Position numbers and translations under genes: made by a program. DNA of 12,477 nt, taken from positions 1-12,477 of the forward strand of contig JAZDLG010000021.1 in the NCBI GenBank assembly GCA_043802125.1. Reading direction: 5' to 3'. The stretch is from Phelpsiimicrobium sp043802125 (GTDB taxonomy: Bacteria > Omnitrophota > Gorgyraeia > Velamenicoccales > Velamenicoccaceae). The notes under the pieces are model-generated. The model was not told the DNA's origin and did no database searches. It worked only from the letters and a program-made list of their open reading frames with translations. This document shows, in pieces, positions 6,602 to 12,477 of this stretch (position 1 is its first letter; each line of letters starts with the position of its first letter).

Positions 6602-7883
6602 GTACGATAAACTGATCAAAGATAAAGATTTCAGCCATCTCATACGCCTGGTAGCAAAAACAGAAAGGGTATCTAGACAAGAACTCTCCCGAAAGATCGC
6701 TTCAGGCGAGTGCGTCATAACCTGCAATAACACAAAAAAACTTAAAACCCCCTGCGCCATAGGCTATGGGCTAAGAACAAAGATCAACGTCAATATAGGC
6801 ACTTCAACGGACAAGAATAACCTGGCGGTAGAACTCAAAAAACTCCAGGCCAGCGTTGAATTAGGGGCTGATGCAGTCATGGACTTAAGCCTGGGAGGAG
6901 ACCTTAAAAAGATCAGGAGGGCCATTATCAAAAATTCGCCTATGCCTGTCGGAACAGTCCCCATCTACGAGGCAGCCTCAAGCGCGCTAAAGAGGAAGGG
7001 CTCATTTTTAAGAATGGAGAAAAAAGAGATATTTGACGTCCTTGAAGGACAAGCCTCTGACGGCGTTGACTTCTTTACCGTACACTGCGGGATCAATCAA
7101 AAGAGCATAGACGTTTTCAGAAAGAACAAGCGCGTGCTTGACGTGGTCAGCCGCGGGGGAGCTATCCTCATCAACTGGATGAAACACAACAGGCAAGAAA
7201 ACCCGCTCTATGAATACTTTGACGACGTCCTCAAACTTGCAAAAAAATACAACATCACTCTCAGCCTTGGCGACGGCATGAGGCCCGGCTCAATACTTGA
7301 CGCGACGGATAAGGCCCAGATATCAGAACTGCGGGAACTAGGGAAACTAACCGAACGCGCCAGATCTGCCGGAGTGCAAGTCATCATTGAAGGCCCGGGC
7401 CATGTGCCTCTTGACCAGATACGCGAAAATGTTGAATTAGAGAAAAAAATATGCCACGGCGCGCCGTTCTATTGTCTCGGCCCGTTGGTAACCGATGTAG
7501 CGCTTGGCTACGACCATATTTCCGGAGCTATCGGAGGAGCTCTTGCCGCGTTCTACGGCGCGGACTTCTTGTGTTACCTGACGCCGGCCGAACACGTGCG
7601 CCATCCGTCTTTACAGGATACCCGGGACGGCATCATCGCGTCAAAAATAGCGGCCCATGCCGCGGATATCGCCAAAGGCATAAAAGGTTCAATAGAGTGG
7701 GATAAAAAACTTTCGATCGCCAGGAAAAACAGGGATTGGCACAAGCAGATAAGCTTATCCATTGATCCCAAAAAAGCGCTTGCTTACAGGAAGTCGTCGC
7801 ACCCTAAAGTCAAAGACGCCTGCACAATGTGCGGCGAGTTTTGTTCCATCAAGCTGATTGTTGACCAAGAACACATCACGTGA
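6600..7883 (+). CDS. thiC: Phosphomethylpyrimidine synthase (HMP-P synthase)
   Basis: A radical SAM enzyme that rearranges aminoimidazole ribotide to HMP phosphate. At 427 residues it is the short form, lacking the roughly 200 extra residues of E. coli ThiC (631). Signatures include INVNIGTS (62-69), DAVMDLSLGGDL (91-102), PVGTVPIYEA (116-125), LGDGMRPGSI (223-232), IEGPGHVP (263-270), YCLGPLVTDVALGYDHI (291-307) and LTPAEHV (327-333). The C-terminal iron-sulphur motif is CTMCGEFC, with cysteines at 408, 411 and 415. The spacing between the last two is one residue shorter than in the E. coli form. A GGTG at 6592-6595 is the only ribosome-site candidate. No thi-box (TPP riboswitch) conservation is visible in the 40 nt upstream. 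With ThiD2 and ThiE it completes the pyrimidine side of thiamine synthesis. Confidence 0.96.
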   Translation: MYDKLIKDKDFSHLIRLVAKTERVSRQELSRKIASGECVITCNNTKKLKTPCAIGYGLRTKINVNIGTSTDKNNLAVELKKLQASVELGADAVMDLSLGGDLKKIRRAIIKNSPMPVGTVPIYEAASSALKRKGSFLRMEKKEIFDVLEGQASDGVDFFTVHCGINQKSIDVFRKNKRVLDVVSRGGAILINWMKHNRQENPLYEYFDDVLKLAKKYNITLSLGDGMRPGSILDATDKAQISELRELGKLTERARSAGVQVIIEGPGHVPLDQIRENVELEKKICHGAPFYCLGPLVTDVALGYDHISGAIGGALAAFYGADFLCYLTPAEHVRHPSLQDTRDGIIASKIAAHAADIAKGIKGSIEWDKKLSIARKNRDWHKQISLSIDPKKALAYRKSSHPKVKDACTMCGEFCSIKLIVDQEHIT

Positions 7884-7889
7884 TAGAGT
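7861..7889 (+). promoter_or_regulatory. Candidate sigma70-type promoter for tRNA-Gly
   Basis: TTGACC (7861-7866, five of six consensus bases) and TAGAGT (7884-7889, four of six) are separated by exactly 17 bp. The expected transcription start near 7896 lies about 6 nt before the mature tRNA. The -35 lies inside the last codons of thiC, so the tRNA could be expressed independently of the thi genes. Confidence 0.4.
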
Positions 7890-7901
7890 ATAGTCTCTTT
7901 T

Positions 7902-7972
7902 GCGGGTGTAATTCAGTGGCAGAATGGTAGCTTCCCAAGCTGCACACGACGGTTCGATTCCGTTCACCCGCT
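7902..7972 (+). tRNA. tRNA-Gly (anticodon CCC)
   Basis: A full cloverleaf can be drawn. The 7-bp acceptor stem GCGGGTG/CACCCGC is perfect. The D stem is ATTC/GAAT. The anticodon stem GTAGC/GCTGC closes the loop TTCCCAA with anticodon CCC at 7934-7936. A 4-nt variable region leads to the T arm GACGG-TTCGATT-CCGTT (one G-T pair). The discriminator base is U, as in other bacterial tRNA-Gly. CCA is not encoded and must be added post-transcriptionally. It reads GGG codons. It starts 18 nt after thiC. Confidence 0.96.
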
Positions 7973-7986
7973 TAAAATAGATACTG

Positions 7987-8044
7987 ATGACTAACCGCTC
8001 CCCCACCTTCGGTAGGGCAGGCTGTAAGCTGTGGGTTCATTTAA
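7987..8044. repeat. Structured intergenic repeat, copy A
   Basis: The 49-bp core (7996-8044) matches 11503-11551 at 40 of 49 positions with no gaps. The central hairpin is CCCCACC-TTC-GGTAGGG with one C-A mismatch. The outer ends also pair: ATG and AACC (7987-7989, 7993-7996) with GGTTCAT (8034-8040), leaving a 3-nt bulge. The element sits between the tRNA and the nlpD-like gene, ending 25 nt before its start codon. Confidence 0.6.
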
Positions 8045-8052
8045 CGTTATCA

Positions 8053-8058
8053 TATAAT
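8053..8058 (+). promoter_or_regulatory. TATAAT -10 element before nlpD-like gene
   Basis: A perfect TATAAT lies in very AT-rich sequence 11 nt before the ATG at 8070. No good -35 is seen at the right distance. If used, transcription would begin around 8064-8066, leaving only about 4-6 nt of leader and no room for a ribosome site, so the mRNA would be nearly leaderless. Confidence 0.4.
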
Positions 8059-8069
8059 ATTTTATAAAA

Positions 8070-8717
8070 ATGTTTTTTAGATCACTTATAATTATATTCC
8101 TCTTAGGACTCTCCGCGTGCGCCACAGTTGAACAACCTCCTGCGCCTTCGTCGCCTAACCAGGCACAATTAGCAAGCATAGAACATGTAGTTGCCAAAGG
8201 CGAGACTCTTTGGCGGATATCTAAGATCTACAATGCGGAATTAGAAGATATCGTTAGGATAAACGGGCTGTCTGACTCAAGCCTCATCGCTTACGGCCAG
8301 AAGATCATAATCCCTAATGCCAAACGCGCCAATACCGCTGTTTACGACAACGACTTTATCTGGCCGTCTAAAGGAAAAGTCATAGTCACCTTCAGGCAAA
8401 AAGACAACGGTGTATCAAACAAAGGCATAGACATCCTCACAGAACCTAACCAAGACGTCCTAGCCTCAAGGACAGGGAAAGTCATATTCCTAGGAGAATT
8501 ACCAGGATACGGGAATACGATCATCATAGACCACCGCGACGGCTTCTCAAGCCTCTATTGCGGTAATTCTTCCGTCGGCGTAAAAATCGGAGATGAAGTC
8601 CAACAGGGCATGGTAGTCGCAAAGACGGGGCAAACGCCCAGAAAAGACAGCGGCTCACTGCATTTTGAGATCAGAAAAAAGCACAAGCCTCAAAACCCAT
8701 TATATTATTTGAACTGA
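8070..8717 (+). CDS. nlpD: NlpD-like lipoprotein, LysM plus degenerate LytM domain
   Basis: A 215-residue lipoprotein. Residues 1-16 are a signal peptide with lipobox LSAC (acylated C17); alanine at +2 fits outer-membrane sorting. A LysM peptidoglycan-binding domain spans 38-82 (HVVAKGETLWRISKIYN...). A LytM/M23 domain spans about 97-215. The zinc ligands of active M23 peptidases are altered: NKGID replaces HxGxD (N118), and SLHFE (197-201) replaces HxHFE, while D121 and H198 remain. E. coli NlpD has the same NKGIDI and xLHFEIR pattern and acts by activating the amidase AmiC, not by cleaving. The tail NPLYYL also matches NlpD. A non-enzymatic amidase activator in cell separation is therefore likely. 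It is shorter than E. coli NlpD (379) because it lacks most of the linker. No amidase gene is adjacent. Confidence 0.85.
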   Translation: MFFRSLIIIFLLGLSACATVEQPPAPSSPNQAQLASIEHVVAKGETLWRISKIYNAELEDIVRINGLSDSSLIAYGQKIIIPNAKRANTAVYDNDFIWPSKGKVIVTFRQKDNGVSNKGIDILTEPNQDVLASRTGKVIFLGELPGYGNTIIIDHRDGFSSLYCGNSSVGVKIGDEVQQGMVVAKTGQTPRKDSGSLHFEIRKKHKPQNPLYYLN

Positions 8718-8742
8718 TGATGTATAAACACCTAAAATGTTT

Positions 8743-8780
8743 CCTTGTTCGTAAAAACTCACAAGGACTTCGCTAGAATA
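8743..8780. repeat. Palindromic element upstream of ATPase gene (copy 2 of TTCGCTAGA family)
   Basis: CCTTGT (8743-8748) pairs with ACAAGG (8761-8766) around a 12-nt loop, followed by ACTTCGCTAGAATA (8767-8780). The tail matches 12 of 14 bases of the one at 6551-6564. Only 18 nt separate it from the ATPase start, with an AAGGTG ribosome site (8788-8792) between. It fills most of the 81-nt gap after the nlpD-like gene and may also act as a terminator stem. Confidence 0.5.
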
Positions 8781-8798
8781 AGAAATTAAGGTGCTTGT

Positions 8799-10424
8799 AT
8801 GGAATATCTTTCCTGCGTCTTACGAAAAGAAGTCATCAGTGTTTTAAACAAACGCCTCCATGATTTTAAAGATGGCTACCGCCATAACGTCGCCATCTTA
8901 GGAGACGAGATGTTAGGAAAGACGACCCTCCTTAAGCACTTTTTAAACGAGATCACTGATGAAAAACTGACGGCTGTCTATGTGGACGTGGTACCCTTTG
9001 AGTTTCCTCTGTTTTTAAAACGATTCTTAAACAGCCTCCTTTACAATTTTCTTAAAAACGCTCAACTCATATCCACGCGTGAGACCCTTGATATCTTAGT
9101 CAAAAGGGCTAAAGAACCCCTGCCCTTGACCTCCATGCTCGTGGAACACTTTCTTTCAAAGCTGGAAAAAGAAAAATCCGAAATCCTTTTTAAAGAGCTA
9201 TTCGCTATTATAGAAACATTCAGCCATGAGGCAAAAAAATCCTGCGTCGTCATCTTAGACGAATTCCAGAACTTAAAGCAATTGGGGATCAAGAACATCT
9301 TCCAGGACCTTGGAAAAAGGATCATGTTCCAGAAAAACACTCTTTTCGTGTTTTCAAGCTCTCTAAAAAATGAAGCCAAAGAGATACTTGCCAATGATCT
9401 GTCTTTATTATTCGGTAATTTTGAGACCATAGAACTTAACATGCTTGACCCCGAAAATAGCCAGGAGCTTATCAGGTCCCAATTTGGCGATGTCTCTATC
9501 TCAAAAGAATTCATCAATTTCCTTATCAATTTCACCGGAGGCCATCCTTTTTATCTTAAGGCCATATCCGACAAAGCAGCATGCCTATCTAGAGTAGCTC
9601 GTAAGGAAGCGCTGGATATTGAAACACTAACCGTGGCATTGGAACAATTACTCTTCCAGGAGTGGGGCATCTTTAATCTTAAATTCACGTCGTACCTTCA
9701 TCAGCTCACATCAACCCGCAACAAAAACGATCTTCTCTATATTTTAGATGCCATCTCTACCGGCACAAACAGGCTGCGGGACTTGGCGAGAGTCTTGAGA
9801 AAACAAAAAACAGAGATCACACAAAAACTTAACAAACTCACCGAACTCGGGATCATTTCCAAAAACGGTTCTTTTTATTTTGTCAAAGACAGGCTTATGT
9901 CATTCTGGCTTAAATTCGTCCATTACGAAAAATTATACAGCCTGGACCCGGACTATACGGATCAGGCCTTGCACTTTAAAAATAAAATAAAATCCGAAAT
10001 AGATGAATTTATCAATACCTCAAATACGAAGATCGCGGACCGCATGCTTGATATCTTCAATCTGTTTGAAAGAGACGACGACATCCAGATAGACAGAAAG
10101 AGATTGCGTCTTTCAACCTTTAAAGAGCTGAAAATAGTAAGTTTTGATAACGCCCATTTAAAAATGGTCATTTTCGGCCGCGCCTTGGACAGCCTGTGGC
10201 TAACCGCCATAAAAGAAGGCAGCATAAACGAACAAGACGTCAACGAATTCATCATCAATACAAAAAAATTCAAACACAAGGTCAAAAACAAGATCATCGT
10301 AGGGTTAGGGGGCATTGACAGGAACGCAAAGTTGCTGGCGAAAGAATCAAGCGTCATGACGTGGGACATTACATGCTTGAACAACCTTTTTGACCTTTAC
10401 GGAAAACCAAGGATCTTCATATAG
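8799..10424 (+). CDS. STAND/archaeal-type P-loop ATPase with decayed nuclease-like C-terminus
   Basis: A 541-residue protein resembling the archaeal ATPase_2/DUF234 group. Walker A is GDEMLGKT (35-42), Walker B is VVILDEFQ (150-157) and a sensor-like strand FVFSSS is at 183-188. GGHPFYL (247-253) is the lid-domain motif common in this family. A winged-helix region follows at about 309-362 (LRDLARVLRKQKTEITQKLNKL, then FYFVKDRLMSFWLKFV). Residues about 452-541 look like a Mrr/PD-(D/E)xK fold: the strand WLTAIK (467-472) keeps the lysine but has alanine where the catalytic glutamate should be. Cleavage is therefore unlikely. Function is unknown; these proteins are often mobile or regulatory. 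No signal peptide or membrane segment is seen. The phosphoesterase start follows the stop codon immediately. Confidence 0.8.
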   Translation: MEYLSCVLRKEVISVLNKRLHDFKDGYRHNVAILGDEMLGKTTLLKHFLNEITDEKLTAVYVDVVPFEFPLFLKRFLNSLLYNFLKNAQLISTRETLDILVKRAKEPLPLTSMLVEHFLSKLEKEKSEILFKELFAIIETFSHEAKKSCVVILDEFQNLKQLGIKNIFQDLGKRIMFQKNTLFVFSSSLKNEAKEILANDLSLLFGNFETIELNMLDPENSQELIRSQFGDVSISKEFINFLINFTGGHPFYLKAISDKAACLSRVARKEALDIETLTVALEQLLFQEWGIFNLKFTSYLHQLTSTRNKNDLLYILDAISTGTNRLRDLARVLRKQKTEITQKLNKLTELGIISKNGSFYFVKDRLMSFWLKFVHYEKLYSLDPDYTDQALHFKNKIKSEIDEFINTSNTKIADRMLDIFNLFERDDDIQIDRKRLRLSTFKELKIVSFDNAHLKMVIFGRALDSLWLTAIKEGSINEQDVNEFIINTKKFKHKVKNKIIVGLGGIDRNAKLLAKESSVMTWDITCLNNLFDLYGKPRIFI

Positions 10425-10907
10425 ATGCGCATAGTTGCCATTGCAGACACGCACATTCCCGAAAGGTGCATTGATATCCCGGATGCATTATTCAATGAAT
10501 TTAAAAGCGCTGACTTGATCATCCATGCCGGAGATTTCACTTCATTAGAATATTTTAAATACCTCCGGTCGTTAAAACCTCTTAAAGCGGCTTTGGGCAA
10601 CTTAGACGTCCCTGGCTTGCGGGAATTCTTAAAGGAAAAAGAAGTCTTCTACCTACAGAAATTCAAAATAGGCGTCATGCACGGCTTCGGCAGCGCGGAA
10701 AACGTGCTTCTAAACATCCGCAAATCCTTTGACGATAGTTTTGACCTGGTCATTTTCGGGCACACCCATAACGGTTTCAAAGAAAAAATAGGGAAGACCA
10801 TCTTTTTTAACCCCGGCAGCCCGACTGATAAAATTTTCGCCTCCTATAACTCTTATGGTATTATAGATATCCAAGACACAATAGAAACTACGCTGGTGAG
10901 ATTATAG
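10425..10907 (+). CDS. YfcE/MJ0936-family metallophosphoesterase
   Basis: A 160-residue single-domain calcineurin-like phosphodiesterase. All dimetal ligands are present: D8-T-H10, H34-A-G-D37, G58-N-L-D61, H86 and G112-H-T-H115, followed by NPGSP (129-133), typical of the YfcE/MJ0936 group. The GNLD motif has Leu where GNCD is common. Relatives hydrolyse model phosphodiesters such as bis-pNPP; the natural substrate is generally unknown. It begins on the base after the ATPase stop (TAG then ATG, no overlap) and ends 2 nt before the HIT gene, so all three are almost certainly co-transcribed. No clear ribosome site precedes it, so coupled re-initiation is likely. Confidence 0.9.
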   Translation: MRIVAIADTHIPERCIDIPDALFNEFKSADLIIHAGDFTSLEYFKYLRSLKPLKAALGNLDVPGLREFLKEKEVFYLQKFKIGVMHGFGSAENVLLNIRKSFDDSFDLVIFGHTHNGFKEKIGKTIFFNPGSPTDKIFASYNSYGIIDIQDTIETTLVRL

Positions 10908-10909
10908 CT

Positions 10910-11425
10910 ATGAAAAGGCTCTGGGCTCCCTGGAGGATGAGTTATATAAAAAATGCGAAAAGATGGCCCACGCAAGCAAAGCGAGAGACAAAAGGTTGTC
11001 TTTTCTGCCGCGTTCTTAGATCTAAAAAAGACAAAGAAAACCTCGTGTTATTGCGTTCCAAGCACTCTTTCGCCGTATTAAATCTCTATCCTTACAACAA
11101 CGGCCACCTGATGGCCTCACCCAAGAGGCATGTCTCATCCATTGAGCTGTTAAACGATGCTGAGCTCTGCGACCTTATTAACACCGTTAAAAAAACCAAA
11201 CTTTTGCTGGATGGCGTATTAAAGCCTGAAGGCTATAATATCGGCATCAACGTAGGACGCGCCGCTGGCGCCGGCATTATAGGGCATCTGCATATCCATA
11301 TTGTGCCTCGTTGGAACGGCGACACCAACTTCATGCCGGTACTTTCTAACGCTAAGATCATCTCCCAATCACTTAATGAGTTGTATGGGAAATTGAGAAG
11401 ATACCTAAATAGATACCGCTACTAA
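10910..11425 (+). CDS. HIT-family nucleotide hydrolase/phosphorylase (Ap4A phosphorylase-like)
   Basis: A 171-residue histidine-triad protein. The triad is GHLHIHIVPRW (125-135) with H126, H128 and H130, the last one expected to accept the nucleotide. The opening LWAPWRMSYI and the CLFC pair (30-33) are typical of the longer FHIT/Ap4A-phosphorylase branch rather than short HinT proteins; C30 and C33 may bind zinc. YPYNNGHLMASPKRH (60-74) is the conserved nucleotide-binding strand and loop. Likely substrates are dinucleoside polyphosphates or nucleoside phosphoramidates; the exact one is not readable from sequence. Its last codons form the left arm of a long inverted repeat. Confidence 0.9.
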   Translation: MKRLWAPWRMSYIKNAKRWPTQAKRETKGCLFCRVLRSKKDKENLVLLRSKHSFAVLNLYPYNNGHLMASPKRHVSSIELLNDAELCDLINTVKKTKLLLDGVLKPEGYNIGINVGRAAGAGIIGHLHIHIVPRWNGDTNFMPVLSNAKIISQSLNELYGKLRRYLNRYRY

Positions 11426-11470
11426 ACCGCTACGCAGATTTCACAGAAATCTGCTTGCTAGTATCGGTAT
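11413..11470. repeat. Long inverted repeat at HIT 3' end
   Basis: ATACCGCTACT (11413-11423) pairs with AGTATCGGTAT (11460-11470) at 10 of 11 positions. Inside it GCAGATTT (11434-11441) pairs perfectly with AAATCTGC (11447-11454) around a 5-nt loop. The outer arm includes the last codons and stop of the HIT gene. No T run follows the stem. It may serve as a terminator or 3'-end protector; a short mobile palindrome is the alternative. Confidence 0.5.
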
Positions 11471-11482
11471 AAATTTCGACAA

Positions 11483-11551
11483 ACGAGTTATGTCGCATGA
11501 CACGCTCCCCTACCTTCGGTAGGGCAAGCTATAACTCGTGTCGTCATTTAA
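11483..11551. repeat. Structured intergenic repeat, copy B, with competing stems
   Basis: The core at 11503-11551 is the partner of 7996-8044. Its central hairpin CCCTACC-TTC-GGTAGGG (11508-11524) is a perfect 7-bp stem. Two outer pairings compete for the same right arm: ACGAGTTAT (11483-11491) with ATAACTCGT (11531-11539), or ATGACACG (11497-11504) with CGT and GTCAT (11537-11539, 11543-11547). It ends 18 nt before the dgt-like start, so it would be in that mRNA's leader if transcribed with it. Confidence 0.6.
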
Positions 11552-11569
11552 ATTGACCCGCGGACGCAA

Positions 11570-12477
11570 ATGAATATCAACGAAAAAGAAGATATGTTGC
11601 TGGCACCCTACGCGGCAAAATCCAGGAATTCAAAAGGGCGCCTCTACAAAAACGAAAAAGAACACGAATACCGAAGCCCATACCAAAGAGACAGAGACCG
11701 CGTCATCCACAGCGCCGCTTTCCGCAGGCTGGAGTATAAGACCCAGGTATTTGTCAACCACGAAGGTGATTATTACCGCACCCGCCTGACGCACTCCCTG
11801 GAAGTAGCCCAAATCGCCCGCACCCTTGCAAAGGCATTGGCACTTTGCGAAGAATTAACAGAGGCTGTAGCGCTAGCGCACGATCTTGGGCACACTCCTT
11901 TTGGGCACGCCGGTGAAGACATCTTAAATGACTTAATGCAAGGCCACGGCGGATTTGAACACAATATCCACACATTAAAGATAGTGGACCTGCTTGAAGA
12001 GCGTTACCCTGACTTCCCCGGGCTTAACCTTACATGGGAGACGAGGGAAGGTATAGTCAAACACACCACCCAATACGATAAAGCAAAAATACCCCCGGAA
12101 CTTGATCCGGACCTTATGCCAACGCTGGAAGCGCAGATAGTTGACATCGCCGATGAAATCGCTTATGATAATCATGACTTAGATGACGGCTTGGCATCCG
12201 GCCTCATCCGCGAAGATATGCTTGACAGCATACCTTTGTGGCAGAAGACAAAAAACGAAATAGAGCGCTTGCATCCGGGTATCGGAAACCCCGTGAAAAG
12301 GTATCAGATAATACGTAACTTGATATCGCTCTTAGTAGACGACGCGTACCGCGAGACACTTAAAAAATTGAACACGCGCAACATCAAAACACAAGAAGAC
12401 GTAAGACTCTCTAAAACGAGGCTCGTTGATTTTAGCGATAATCTTAAAGACGAACGCGCCCCATTGCGTAAATTCCT
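11570..12477 (+). CDS. dgt: dGTPase-like HD-domain phosphohydrolase (3' partial)
   Basis: The first 302 codons of a deoxyguanosinetriphosphate triphosphohydrolase-like protein; no stop occurs before the window end. Relatives hydrolyse dGTP or other dNTPs to the nucleoside and triphosphate. Family features are LLAPYAAKSRNSKGR (10-24), the conserved HSAAFRRLEYKTQVF (47-61), TRLTHSLEVAQIAR (71-84) with metal ligand H75, AHDLGHTPFGHAGE (103-116) with the H104-D105 pair, and ADEIAYDNHDLDDG (194-207) with D195. All HD metal ligands are present. ATG 11570 is chosen because it gives the normal N-terminal length before LLAPYAAKS; the next ATG (11594) would trim it to that motif. Ribosome-site support is weak. 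It follows a 144-nt intergenic stretch of inverted repeats, and probably begins a new transcription unit. Confidence 0.95.
   Translation, partial: MNINEKEDMLLAPYAAKSRNSKGRLYKNEKEHEYRSPYQRDRDRVIHSAAFRRLEYKTQVFVNHEGDYYRTRLTHSLEVAQIARTLAKALALCEELTEAVALAHDLGHTPFGHAGEDILNDLMQGHGGFEHNIHTLKIVDLLEERYPDFPGLNLTWETREGIVKHTTQYDKAKIPPELDPDLMPTLEAQIVDIADEIAYDNHDLDDGLASGLIREDMLDSIPLWQKTKNEIERLHPGIGNPVKRYQIIRNLISLLVDDAYRETLKKLNTRNIKTQEDVRLSKTRLVDFSDNLKDERAPLRKF

Noticed and set aside
7902..8044. tRNA-Gly plus adjacent repeat as an integration (att) site of a mobile island.
   Set aside because: There is no integrase and no duplicated tRNA 3' end in the window, and the second repeat copy has no tRNA-derived sequence beside it.
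8743..8780. TAGAAT in the TTCGCTAGA tail as a promoter -10 box.
   Set aside because: Neither copy has a reasonable -35 at 16-18 bp, and copy 1 has TAGATT. The conserved run is longer than a -10 and fits a repeat tail better.
9062..9535. A 157-codon open frame on the - strand inside the ATPase gene.
   Set aside because: It is antisense to a well-supported gene, resembles no family, and its composition follows from the opposite strand. Other antisense frames were dismissed for the same reason.
8799..11425. A defence system made of the ATPase, phosphoesterase and HIT genes.
   Set aside because: The nuclease-like tail appears inactive, the phosphoesterase and HIT proteins belong to housekeeping families, and no recognised defence partner or mobile context is present. 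Co-transcription alone does not justify the label.
11413..11569. Integron attC-like recombination site in the dgt upstream region.
   Set aside because: The inverted repeats lack the RYYYAAC and GTTRRRY core sites, and no integrase or cassette structure is present.
1..12477. CRISPR arrays, transposases or phage genes.
   Set aside because: No regularly spaced repeats and no recombinase, transposase or virion proteins were found on either strand.

Overview
This 12.5 kb window is almost wholly coding. Every recognisable gene lies on the + strand: 14 protein genes, two of them cut by the window edges, and one tRNA. The gene set points to an uncultured Gram-negative (diderm) bacterium. It has the first and last type of enzyme for LPS-type ADP-heptose synthesis, an NlpD-like lipoprotein, and also an Asp23/AmaP pair next to accBC, an arrangement best known from Firmicutes. 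Moderate GC, overlapping genes, a PPi-type phosphofructokinase and a short-form ThiC would suit a Candidatus Omnitrophota-like lineage, but that placement is inference only.

Region 1 (1-3383) is an efp-accB-accC-asp23-amaP cluster. Elongation factor P, the biotin carrier and biotin carboxylase of acetyl-CoA carboxylase, and two Asp23/Gls24 module proteins (one soluble, one membrane-anchored) follow each other closely. It resembles the efp...accB-accC-yqhY order of Bacillus. The carboxyltransferase subunits are not in the window. A hairpin (3382-3416) closes this block.

Region 2 (3442-7883) is a tightly overlapping run: phosphofructokinase with PPi-type active-site residues, GmhA, a heptose-1-phosphate adenylyltransferase (RfaE2/HldC), ThiD2, ThiE and ThiC. 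The first three genes meet around sedoheptulose 7-phosphate and ADP-heptose. The last three cover the pyrimidine branch of thiamine synthesis: ThiC makes HMP-P, ThiD2 phosphorylates it, and ThiE joins it to the thiazole. thiD2 and thiE overlap by 53 bp in different frames, and a palindromic repeat has been absorbed into the 3' end of thiE.

Region 3 (7861-8717) holds a tRNA-Gly(CCC) with a plausible promoter, a structured intergenic repeat, and an NlpD-like LysM/LytM lipoprotein whose start codon lies only 11 nt after a perfect TATAAT.

Region 4 (8799-11425) is a compact three-gene unit: a STAND/archaeal-type P-loop ATPase with a decayed nuclease-like tail, a YfcE/MJ0936-type metallophosphoesterase, and a HIT protein. 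Then comes a 144-nt intergenic stretch full of inverted repeats, including a second copy of the region 3 repeat, and the 5' part of a dGTPase-like HD hydrolase that runs off the window.

The most unexpected material is intergenic. Two different small palindromic element families each occur twice, each copy just upstream of a start codon, and their stems differ between copies while remaining complementary. I see no CRISPR array, transposase, integrase, restriction system or other obvious defence locus.
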